Below are positions 38,600 through 49,449 of a DNA stretch of 64,000 nt, in pieces. The DNA comes from Urechis unicinctus (taxonomy: Eukaryota; Annelida; Polychaeta; Xenopneusta; Urechidae): the NCBI GenBank assembly GCA_034190875.2, contig CM067349.1, forward strand, positions 12,522,095-12,586,094. The letters run 5' to 3'. Each line of letters starts with the position of its first letter. Within the stretch, counting starts at the first letter, position 1. Made by a program: the position numbers and the translations under genes. The notes beneath the pieces are model-generated. The model was not told the DNA's origin. It was given only the letters and a program-made list of their open reading frames with translations, and searched no databases.

Positions 38600-40440
38600 T
38601 GAAGACAGTTTTGGCACTAACTAAATGGCGTGTCGCTTTATTTTGACAATGTATAAATCTGTCATGCTGGTTCAAATAATAATATTTACGGCCGAATCTA
38701 AGAGAATGACATTAGTTCCGTTTGACTGATCATGTTACATTCTGATTATAATAATATAAGTGTAAGGTTGGTTCAGATATATCCCTCGAATCGTATTTGA
38801 GAAGCCACAATAAATGTATTACGTAGTATTCGAGCGATATTAAACAATTATATGCTGTATGAGTGCTCTTCGATTTGATATCTCCCCGATTGACAAAGAC
38901 AAAAACGTTGATTGATTTGATTGATTTTGCATATCCAGCTACCCATCAGTATTATGTTTGATTTTGAATTGTCAGTTAGGCAACGGGACAGTCATGTATG
39001 ATGCTGTGTATGCCGATTATGAAGCAGAATTTATGGGAAAAGATGTCTCTTCCTAAGTGAAATGCGAATGGTTATGAATCGAATCAGATGTAATGGGCTG
39101 GGAAAAGTAGGTGTTTGTTTTATACTTTGAGGTGCAAAGTAACATATTCGGAATCGAATGCTGATTAGTAGGAGTGATTGCCATCACCGACCTGCTATGT
39201 AGTAATCGCTAATTAGTTGATGTCATTAAAGGTTGTTCAACCATGACATATCTCACGTGTCGCAATGAGTTTAACATGCTCGTTCTACAGCATCTGTATT
39301 TTTTCGATTAATCTCTTTGCAGCAAATCTAACAATGCTCTTTGCATTTTGCATTTTGCATCGTCGAGGATCAAATTGGTTGATCATATTCATCGGTAAGC
39401 CAATGCCGTCGTTGCAGGTATTGGGGGCTTATCAAATAAGGCTGGTGCTGCCACTGTAAACGTCTGGCGGCGATCGGAAGCTTAGCGCTCGGTAATAGAC
39501 CAGGTGGATGAAGTGTCTTTTGATGTCAGAGGGGGAGCATTCCAACAGGTTGGAAAATCATCATAAGCGATTGTTTTCTAGAACGGTATGTGCCGAATTC
39601 GTGCAGGATATCTATGAATAACATGTTTTCCGTAGCCACTTGCTGAGCCTATGGTACTGGATCATTGATATATGATCGGCGTGACAGGGGATGAATCTCT
39701 CCTTTCCATCGAGAAGAAGGATGGAACAGTGTCGTTCAACCACAGACGATACTTTTTCGGTAAAACCAGTGTGATAACCCAAGGCATTATCCTACTAGTG
39801 CCACTTTATATATAGGTGTAGACTGTGCTATTATCAATCGATCTGCATCGATCTCCGTTGACGTTGAACTGATGTTACAATATATTAGGAGGCTCATAAC
39901 GGACCCAGATACATTCCATATGTATACATGCATGCAAGCTCAGACCTACACGTTGTATGTAGCTGCAAAAGCCTTTAGATTTCTGTCAGCTACTTTCATT
40001 TGTGCAAGGTATGATTCGTTCTTTGATACTTTATTGCTTAGCACATCTGCTGCCATGATATTTCATAGAAACTATAAATGAATGGTGACGGCCATACTTA
40101 AAGCAAAGCATACAATTTTGGTTATTAAGGGAGTGAAATTGCAACAATAACCGAGGAAAACAGGCAGTAATGGTGAAAATATGAAAGATTATCCAGATGG
40201 ATGCTTTCTTTCACGTGATCTGAGTTGATTCTAGAGATGAGACATGTGTTTTGATGGGATGCACAACCTTAGTCACCGAGTTGGCTCATTTTGACGCGCG
40301 ATAAAGTCTATAATAATTTCGCTAAACTATCACCAACTGCGTCGTAAAATAGACTATAACCGCATCTCGTTCAATTCCTGGTCTTATGAACACTTGAGAA
40401 CATTATTCTTCCGTGTCGATATAAACTCAGCAAGTTATGG
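38600..40440. other. AT-rich intergenic DNA, no gene seen
   Basis: The longest open frames are 64 and 69 codons, without motifs. No tandem arrays or recognised elements. Confidence 0.55.
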
Positions 40441-40448
40441 CGAATCTC

Positions 40449-40454
40449 TGGGCG

Positions 40455-40486
<32 letters not shown>

Positions 40487-40506
40487 TATATATATATATA
40501 CGCCCA
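40449..40506. repeat. Perfect-stem hairpin capping a (TA)n array
   Basis: TGGGCGTATATATATAT on the left is the exact reverse complement of ATATATATATACGCCCA on the right, around a TA/GAGA core. The non-TA caps (TGGGCG / CGCCCA) match too. This is therefore a true inverted repeat able to extrude as a cruciform, not only self-complementary TA. Confidence 0.85.
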
Positions 40507-40782
40507 TAGATATAGAGATATATATAGAGAGAGAGAGATATATAGAGCAGTTGGTGATATAGATATATATCTAGATATATATACTCAACTGAAATAGTCT
40601 AGATATATATATATATATATATATTTTGATATAGACATATATATATACATATATATATATGTATCTATATATTTATATATATACATATATATATATGTAT
40701 ATATATCAATATATATATATATATGTATATATATGTATATATATATCAATATATATATATATGTATATGTATATACATATAA
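40507..40782. repeat. Compound TA-rich array with ACATATATGTA palindromic units
   Basis: Alternating blocks of (TA)n, (GA)n, ACATATATATATATGT and ATCAATAT units. Locally repeated modules suggest slippage of a higher-order unit about 40-50 bp long. Open frames are artefacts. Confidence 0.8.
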
Positions 40783-40789
40783 TCAAATT

Positions 40790-41215
40790 TTAGCAACTAA
40801 CCATTCGTTTGCCGAACCCGAAAATCTCAATATCTTCCCTATGACCCCATATACTTTGACTCAAATGGTTGAAATAACGTCTAGACATGAATGTTGGTTA
40901 TGCGTATATGAAGCATTAAAAGATTTAATTGATTTTAAAATATAGTTCCCATGAACTCAATTTTAGCTCATTACTGATCACGCTACAACATTGAATTATA
41001 TCGCAAAACGCTACTAATGGTTTATAATGATCACATCTATAACAAAAAATACTTTGTTAATCCATGTTGAATAATAATGATGTCAAGATATAGGTATTCC
41101 GCAAATATACGCTAATATAGAAGGGCATTATAGGTGGATTTGTACGTATAAATTGGTATATCAGTGGACCATTTTTAGAGGACTGCAAGCATATATTAGG
41201 AATAAAAAGTGACTT
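40790..41215 (+). repeat. Second copy of the 36.43-36.97 kb repeat block
   Basis: Carries the same anchors in the same order as the first copy. It ends immediately before the GC-rich insert that starts near 41,225, so the insert boundary coincides with the repeat edge. Confidence 0.7.
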
Positions 41216-41229
41216 TCGATGCTTCTGAG

Positions 41230-43142
41230 TAAATAGGCATTCCATCTGCTTTTCACCAACCATTCGCGCAAAGGGAGAGGGGGGAACTATCCGCAACACC
41301 ATCGCCCGCATCCGTAGAGCTAAAAAGGTCTGGATTGAGTTGCTTCCCGACACACCCTTAGCCGAATACTTTGTCTCCAAGATTGCGGTCTCCGAGATCC
41401 CCATAGACGACGTACAGAAGGCTCTCCCAGCCGTGGAACGAAGACTGCAGGCAATGGGCTATGGGCTGTACTGCGTGGACTACACACGAGACTTCTTTGG
41501 GGTCTTGGATAGCAGTGCCTTGGTAGAGCACCTGTGCAACAACCACGACTTCCGCATGCAAGGACAGCCAGGGAGTTTCTGAGATACCGACTAGCCTTGC
41601 ATCCTCGACAACACCGCCAGCGTAGGAAAACACGTCTGCACCTGGATGCATGCATACGACGGATACACGGTACAAACAAAGCTATATGACAAGGTCGTCT
41701 CCAAATTCAAAGCTGGAGAGGTGCGAGAAACAATGAGCGGCCTCCTCACAGACTATGTAGACTGCTCCAACAGCCACCTGGGAGAAACCTTCCAGCACCT
41801 CGACGTCCAAGAACGGGGCTGCACGAGCGTCTAGGTCTCGGTCTACGCCTTTCCCAGCCATCCCACCGACGTAGGGAGCACTGTCGTCCAGAAGACCCTA
41901 GACCAGGTTGGCCACCCCTTGACCTTCGTCGTGCAGCCGCCCAAATAGCAGTGGGAGAACCTAGCAAAGCGCCTGAACCGCACCCTAGTCCTATCCAACA
42001 AGAAGCTCTGGGAGATCTTCGTAGCCTGGTACGCCCACACCAAAACTGGGAGAATTGCAGTAATTCGCATCCGGCCCACCATAGCCAAGGTGGAAAAAAG
42101 AGCAGAGCTGGGAGCGGGCTGGGCTATGGGGGACTTTGGGTTCCGCAAATGCCCCATATTTCAGGTGGACATCCTCGGCAACGACGGAAACGCGATAGAG
42201 CTTGGGCCACTCTGGTAGCTACTCCAAAAGTCCCGATGCAAAAACCATCCTGGCAGGCTGCAAGAAACCGACCGCCCTACATCCCAACGGGCCGGAGATA
42301 GATGAGTGGTTGTGCCCGACGGAGTACGTCTTGTGGGTCTGGAGGAAAAAGAAGACCAATGCCGTTGGCGTAGAAACCTCTATCTACCCAGTCCAGTAAA
42401 TAGATACAAACCATAACCATCTCCGCCATCTCCACCTGGGACCGTGCCAAGATGTTGGAGAAGATCCTGAACGCCAAGAGCGCAGAAGAGTGGAAGCAGG
42501 CAGCCTGGGAACGAACCAAGGAGCTGGGGGAAATACGACAAGAGGATCTAGATGCCTTCTCCAGAGTGGCACAGGAAAAGAGTTTACGAGGTACTGGGGG
42601 GCCCTACGCAGTGGATAGTCGGCGGGGCAAAGTACTTGGGGCGGAAAAAGTCTTTCTATACTTTTCCAGTAGTGGTCCTACACACAGATACACCAATTGC
42701 GAGCCATACAGATAGCGAGGAGGACAGCGAGGAAGACTACACAGTGCCACACGTTGTCTGGGCCACAAAGCAGTACTTCGAGATGGGAGAGAGCAAGCAG
42801 AAAAAAGAGCGAGAGGACCAGAAAGGAAAAACTTATTGGCTGCCGATCGTTGCCGAAAATCCACCGCTGGAAGTTGCGGTTCTCCCAGCAAAAGAGTTTC
42901 GAAACCAGAGGGGAGAAAAAATATCCTGGCACCTCCTAGAGCTGCTCTCGGCCCCGGACCCCTACCGCCTGGAAGAACTCCAGCTGATGGAAGCCGACAC
43001 CGCCGTGGTTGCCGAGGCCTTCCTTTCCATGGTCCCTGCCCCACTGGGAAGTGGGTGGGTGGGTGGGTGGTTGGTTGGTGGTTGGTTGGTTGGTTGGTTG
43101 GCGAACCCAGCCAAGGCGAACCCTAGAGACGACCCATTATAA
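41230..43142 (+). pseudogene. Long decayed protein-coding sequence of unrecognised family
   Basis: A coding sequence is readable in pieces on one strand. Piece 1 (about 41,250-42,215) contains ARIRRAKKVWIELLPDTPLA, then TKLYDKVVSKF and AWYAHTKTGR. It has in-frame TGA at 41,580 and TAG at 41,592, 41,832, 41,946 and 42,216. Piece 2 (42,202-42,399, next frame) has VLWVWRKKKTNA. Piece 3 (about 42,430-42,610) is Lys/Glu-rich (AEEWKQAAWERTKELGE). Piece 4 (42,552-43,139) has an acidic DSEEDSEEDY patch and ends in a Gly/Trp run made by the (GGTT)n tract. Pieces follow each other without gaps, so this is one gene of some 600 codons with about three frameshifts. The LYDK motif followed by a C-T-x-x-V-S-x-Y strand recalls rolling-circle replication initiators (Rep_trans / phage G2P type), but the resemblance is slight and catalytic residues are not identified. 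There are no introns and no signal peptide. Confidence 0.5.
43052..43102 (+). repeat. (GGGT)n-(GGTT)n tract with a G-quadruplex motif
   Basis: Four GGG runs separated by single T occur at 43,053-43,067, followed by about eight GGTT-type units. This fits the classic parallel G-quadruplex pattern. It encodes the Gly/Trp/Leu/Val run at the end of the decayed coding sequence, so it probably expanded after the gene died, or else was a low-complexity C-terminus. Confidence 0.85.
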
Positions 43143-43631
43143 ATGCAGTAGAAGAAGCCCTGTAGCCCCGTGAGTGCCAGGTTCTAGATCTTGGAGGGCC
43201 TGAGAGGCCTGCTGTTGGCGGGAAAAAAATAGTAGCTATGTCGTCCCCGTCCGCCTAGGCTGGCTGAGTGTGGGTTGGAGGCTTTGGAGGAGGCTGGAAG
43301 GCTGGATCGGAACAAAGTAGCCATTAATTCGGTGGTTATATCGGCCCCGTGCGCCTTTATAAGAGCAAGACGGATCGAAGGGTGTGGGCACGCTCGCAAA
43401 CGATGGATATGGGGTCTAGAGTGGACTGGAGGGTGGCGTAGTGGGACCGACGTTCGCCGCCTGCGACTGGGGATGTTCGCTACCTTCCTACTGGGGTTGG
43501 CTGGCCGAAACTTAGTCTGTTGGAAATATGGTTGCTGGCAGGTTGGATATATGGGGTGTGGGCGATTTGCTTTGGTGGGTGGAGGTGGTCCCAAGAACGT
43601 CCCCCCCCCGCGGCGCAAGAACCCATATTAC

Positions 43632-44182
43632 CTATACTACTTCTTCCAATGCTGATTGTGATGATTTTGTTTGTGCAGCAACATTTATTTTTATAAGTTC
43701 AGTTCGACGACACTCTAATATGGATTCCTCCAGTGACATTTCCTTTCTTTGTAGTTCAACACTTAATTGCCTATCTGTGATGCCAACAAGCAATCTGTCG
43801 CGAATATGATCATCCTTAGCGTCTCCAAAATCACAATCATCAGCATGCTCATACAGGCGGCGGATAAATATTTCTACCGGCTTATCAGCGTGTAAAAAAT
43901 TGCTCGCTCATGAACAATGTTTCTCTTCGGAGTAAAATAGGCATCAAATTTACTCAGGACTGGTGCGAATTTCTCTGCATCCCTTCATTTGTAAAGGAAA
44001 ACGATTTTAAAATGTTTTCGGCTTTTAGGCCCCATTGAGTAAATCGAAGCGCTCATCTGAACCGTGTCTTCATCTTTGTTCAACTTGGTGGTTATCCGGG
44101 ACCTCGAAATACGGGCTTTCCATTCCGGCCATGTGCTCCGACGGGTGAAGTCAAACGAATCAACAGGAGCGTACTTAGCCAT
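43632..44182 (-). pseudogene. Ty3/Gypsy-type retrotransposon gag (capsid), broken
   Basis: The minus-strand frame starts at ATG 44,182 with MAKYAPVDSFDF and WPEWKARISR, the start of a Ty3/Gypsy-type Gag capsid region. It meets a stop at 43,985-43,987, resumes in the same frame (KFAPVLSKFDAYFTPKRNIV), then needs one frameshift near 43,870. There it continues with VEIFIRRLYEHADDCDFGD and HIRDRLLVGITDRQLSVEL, and ends in LEEVV with a stop near 43,635. Gag of these elements forms the cytoplasmic particle that packages the RNA. The expected nucleocapsid zinc knuckle is missing on this strand and lies instead on the plus strand from 44,528. The start is supported by the primer-binding site about 90 bp upstream. 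The copy is dead. It is an old genomic remnant and is described only. Confidence 0.8.
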
Positions 44183-44274
44183 GATGCCTCTTCGTTACTT
44201 TCTTTTAGTATACGACTTCGGATATTCACGCACCTTTTTCTTCCATTTTTTTTCTAGTGTTGAACAGGTTTTCA

Positions 44275-44286
44275 CCGCTGCCACCA
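44275..44286 (-). promoter_or_regulatory. Retrotransposon tRNA primer-binding site
   Basis: On the minus strand TGGTGGCAGCGG directly follows the LTR end, as expected for a PBS complementary to a tRNA 3' end (CCGCTGCCACCA, ending in CCA). It lies between LTR and gag, where the family keeps it. The tRNA species is not identified. Confidence 0.75.
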
Positions 44287-44527
44287 TGTCATGAGTGAAG
44301 GAGGCTCTTTAGCGTGGAGGCGACATATTTATTCGAACTCTCACTAGTTCCTCATAGTAATGCATATCATAACGTATACCATGACAATGCGAGAAGTTCA
44401 TTGGCGCCGACGCTTCCTACTTCAACGAGGCTGAAAGACAAACGTCGATCTTCGAAAAATGATGGGCAGCGGGAAGAGAGCGGGCGGGCAACAATGTGAT
44501 GGCTGTCCGCTCCAACGCCCGTTAACA
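44287..44527 (-). repeat. Retrotransposon LTR (5' LTR of the gag-bearing module)
   Basis: Read on the minus strand it begins TGTTAACGGGCG (44,527 downward) and ends CTCATGACA (44,287), giving the usual TG...CA ends within a TGT...ACA inverted pair. Length is 241 bp. An AATAAA signal lies at 44,328-44,333. The PBS follows at once. No second LTR is seen within the window. The outer edge touches plus-strand nucleocapsid-like sequence instead of ordinary flanking DNA. Confidence 0.65.
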
Positions 44528-45312
44528 TGTACGCTACGACGGTACACGTGGTCGTCAACAAGCATGGAGGCAACAGCAGACACGTGGTTCGTCCCGGCAT
44601 ATGTCTACAGAGCTGCGACGATCGGTTTCGCGGATCTCATCTCGCCCCCGTTTTGTCTGCACATGTAGAAGTGCCAGCAGAAGTCAGCGGCAATCAAGTG
44701 GTAGACAATTCTCTACATACCGCACTCACAGCCGCACTCGGTACCACGGCCAACGCGACCGCTCCCATGACCGCGCTCGCTCCCGAAGCGTCGTTGGCTA
44801 TAAGCGCGAACCCAGATCACAGAGTCGGACACCGTCTCAAATCCTCAGGAGGTCCTCCAAGCCTGGTCCGGGCCGTGTTTCGATTGCGGAAATACCGGGC
44901 GCAAAGTATGAGAGTGTTCTTTAAACGAGCAACGCACCGTATGTCGCGCAAGAAAAAGGTAAATACAGTTGAAAGTGTCACCTCTGTAAGCATCCTATTT
45001 TTTCGCGATCTACCGATGCTCATTAAACTCAAAACATGCACGATACTAATAGACACAGCTGCAAACATATCGTGCATAAACATAGGTTATTCAAATATGC
45101 TATTTGACAACCATTCCCCAATCATTCACGCGTGCAAGATCACGAGCATAACTGTAGCAAATGGCAGTGATTCAAAGGTTTAAGGTAAACTAAATATTGG
45201 TGTCAAAATACAGCAGGACGTAGTCCCGACTTTCTTCCGTGTCATCAATTAATTGCGACCAAACATTATCTTAGGAGATGATTTCATGCGTAAATTTCAA
45301 CAGCAATATCAA
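44528..45312 (+). pseudogene. Ty3/Gypsy-type nucleocapsid remnant and retropepsin, broken
   Basis: The plus-strand frame from about 44,530 first shows a decayed zinc-knuckle area (CLQSCDDRFRGSHLAPV, reminiscent of a CCHC array). An Arg/Ser-rich stretch follows, best read in another frame (44,601-44,924, e.g. RSASRSQRQSSGRQ). Back in the first frame is an aspartic protease. The hydrophobic strand ILIDTAANISCI has the catalytic Asp codon at 45,052 (DTAA in place of D-[TS]-G-[AS]), and NIILGDDFM follows at 45,262-45,288, the second conserved retropepsin motif. TAA codons at 45,181 and 45,250 interrupt the protease. Retropepsin cleaves the Gag-Pol polyprotein. Reverse transcriptase, RNase H and integrase are not recognisable downstream. 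The strand is opposite to the adjacent LTR-gag module. This copy cannot be functional. Confidence 0.65.
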
Positions 45313-45989
45313 ATTCAGCAGTCACCAAACTTAAGCTACATATAAAAAACGCGCGCTTTTCAAACAATTTCTTGGGTATGAAGCTCTTGCATTCAGGCGT
45401 CCAGCCAAGCGATGAACACCTTAAAGCCGTGTAGTCATACCCTGTACCGTCAGGTATTATACAATGAACTACTGCATTTTCACATTTGGACGATCATTTG
45501 CAACGTGTTTATGCATAAAGAAACGCCAATGTGTAGTTCACTTAATAGCCCATGCACCAAAGTATGCGAAGAGATCTGGTGGTTCAGCATTGATAGAATT
45601 CATGCACATTATATACATCGCCATCAAAGGACACATCACGCATTATGTTTACTGTTATAAATGTGACGTATGTATTATTGACGATGTCGCGCTGTTTACA
45701 ATCCAAGAAACGGGAAAAGCATTCTCCATTCTCCCGTGGTACACATGGTTTCAACATTTACCTGTGGTAAGTCTCTAAATCTATGCGCACAAGGCTTGTC
45801 CCGGACGCAATGCGTACTCTTTATAGCGAGTCTAAAGCTATCTTAAATTAGTTGCGAGGAATAAATCTGCTTTAAGGACCGTAGGAAAGATGTATCACAC
45901 GAAGAAGTTTTGCTTAAAGAAGCATCTCAAATCGTTAGCAACACGTAAGATTGTTAAGCGAACGCACAGATCAAAAGCCAATAGATGTT

Positions 45990-45990
<1 letters not shown>
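45312..45990. other. Downstream remnant, no recognisable pol domains
   Basis: Two overlapping plus-strand frames (45,412-45,660 and 45,464-45,778) run through, but I cannot identify reverse-transcriptase or integrase motifs in either. It may be strongly decayed retrotransposon or unrelated DNA. Confidence 0.35.
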
Positions 45991-47869
<1,879 letters not shown>

Positions 47870-47875
<6 letters not shown>

Positions 47876-47923
47876 ATTTGACATCAGCTTGGAAGTAGCA
47901 TCATTTGACATCAGCTTGGAAGC
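47870..47923 (+). repeat. Perfect 27-bp direct repeat, two units
   Basis: AGCATCATTTGACATCAGCTTGGAAG occurs twice back to back (47,870-47,896 and 47,897-47,923), differing only in the last base. It lies exactly where homology to the 7.2-kb region ends, so it may mark a repaired break. Confidence 0.85.
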
Positions 47924-48550
47924 TTTAGTCGAGCATCAGTGTCATACCACGAACAGTTCAAACTAACATATAAACTGTCCCTGTCATAAGAAGACGTATT
48001 ACAGCACTGTGTGAGTGTGTGTGTCGGTTACTTTAATGTTCACCTAAATGCAAACTGATTTCGGTAAGGTTTTATAGTATTAATAACGATAAAAGGAGCA
48101 ATAATAATAACTGTAGCTTGTATGCATATAGCAAATATGCCAGAGACGAATAATCTTTTCACCAGAACATGGTAGTTTAAACGGGGACAAATTTTGTTTG
48201 ATAAGTTAAACAGGTGACAATAAATACTGTGCATATGACATAGTTATGTATGTAACACACTAGTATGGAACATGAGCACAATAATATTGTCACCCAATGT
48301 ACATCATGAAATAAAATTATGCAATCACTGTATGGCCTAAAAATCAGAAACACTTGTGTAACTAACTCTATGACATAGTGACATATCATTGGTGTCTTTG
48401 AAAAAGCATTCGTTCAGACACTAGGTTTGCGTTATAACTAATTACCTGATTTAACAGTTCGCATTTTCCCTCTAGTATCGAACTCTCTTTTCAATGTACG
48501 GACTGACAATAACAATTGTGGAAAATACGGTTAATTTCACACACATGTAT
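47924..48550. other. AT-rich intergenic DNA, no gene seen
   Basis: Only short overlapping minus-strand frames without motifs. Confidence 0.55.
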
Positions 48551-48551
48551 A

Positions 48552-48798
<247 letters not shown>

Positions 48799-49109
48799 TA
48801 TATATTTGGAAAAGTAGGTTGTTATTCGGTGATTTCGCGTTCTGCATAACCTATCTTTATCTCCTTTCTCCCTAGTATCGAACTCTCTTTCCGTCATCTT
48901 TTCCATCTTTTATACTTTTTAGACTTACACCTGAGATTGTTTGTACGTCCCCGCTGCGGTTTTACTTTCTGTTATCAACGATTTTGTGTGCATAATAAAA
49001 TACCTGGCTCTGCCTTATAACGTTGAGGATATTCATTCAAATTACTGCTCCCAGAGGCCCCATTAAGATTTCAACCAGCCACATATACCCTACCTGATGT
49101 GATACATAT

Positions 49110-49340
49110 ATTGAGCTAAGCGTATTAAGGAACAATGCGATATCTCAACGGACCTTGCATCCGGCCTTGGATGCAGCAAAGTGTAATGGATGGGTTGAGA
49201 ATGTTGTTTTATTGGTTCTGGCAAATTAAAATTGTACACATTATTTTTTCAACTCCATGAAGAAGTAGCAGCGCTAAAGACATACTAAGTTGACCGCATT
49301 TGATGGGATGGGGCAGAGCTAGGAGCCATCTCAGCAGAAT
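49110..49340 (+). repeat. Third member of the post-(TA)n repeat family
   Basis: Shares CGGCCTTGGATGC and TTCTGGCAA words and the ATGAAGAAGTAGCAGCGC / ATGAAGAAGAAGCAGCGC word with 47.4-47.5 kb. TA-rich DNA follows at 49,360-49,450. Confidence 0.55.
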
Positions 49341-49449
49341 AGACTTATACAGTATATGTAAATGAATTAATATATATTCAAATATATTTGCATATGTAGA
49401 TATATGTGTAGATATATATTTATATATATGAATATGAATATACATATAT

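Larger units (their letters stand above)
41225..43630. mobile_element. GC-rich foreign-looking insert
   Basis: Base composition changes sharply to well above 50% GC over about 2.4 kb, then falls back at about 43,630, where the retrotransposon gag begins. Most of the insert is covered by one decayed coding sequence on the plus strand. The last 500 bp are non-coding, GC-rich and end with a run of ten C. No terminal repeats or target-site duplication were found by eye. It could be an integrated viral, plasmid-like or mobile element, horizontally acquired DNA, or a GC-rich host element. Confidence 0.6.

Noticed and set aside
42604..43044. 146-codon minus-strand open frame
   Set aside because: Antisense shadow of the plus-strand decayed coding sequence, which has better protein-like content.
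43184..43618. 144-codon minus-strand and 126-codon plus-strand frames in the GC-rich tail
   Set aside because: GC-rich DNA has few stops. The two frames are antisense to each other and show no conserved motif.
45464..45778. Possible integrase zinc-binding region (His/Cys spacing) downstream of retropepsin
   Set aside because: His and Cys spacing does not fit the HHCC module convincingly, and no catalytic core follows.
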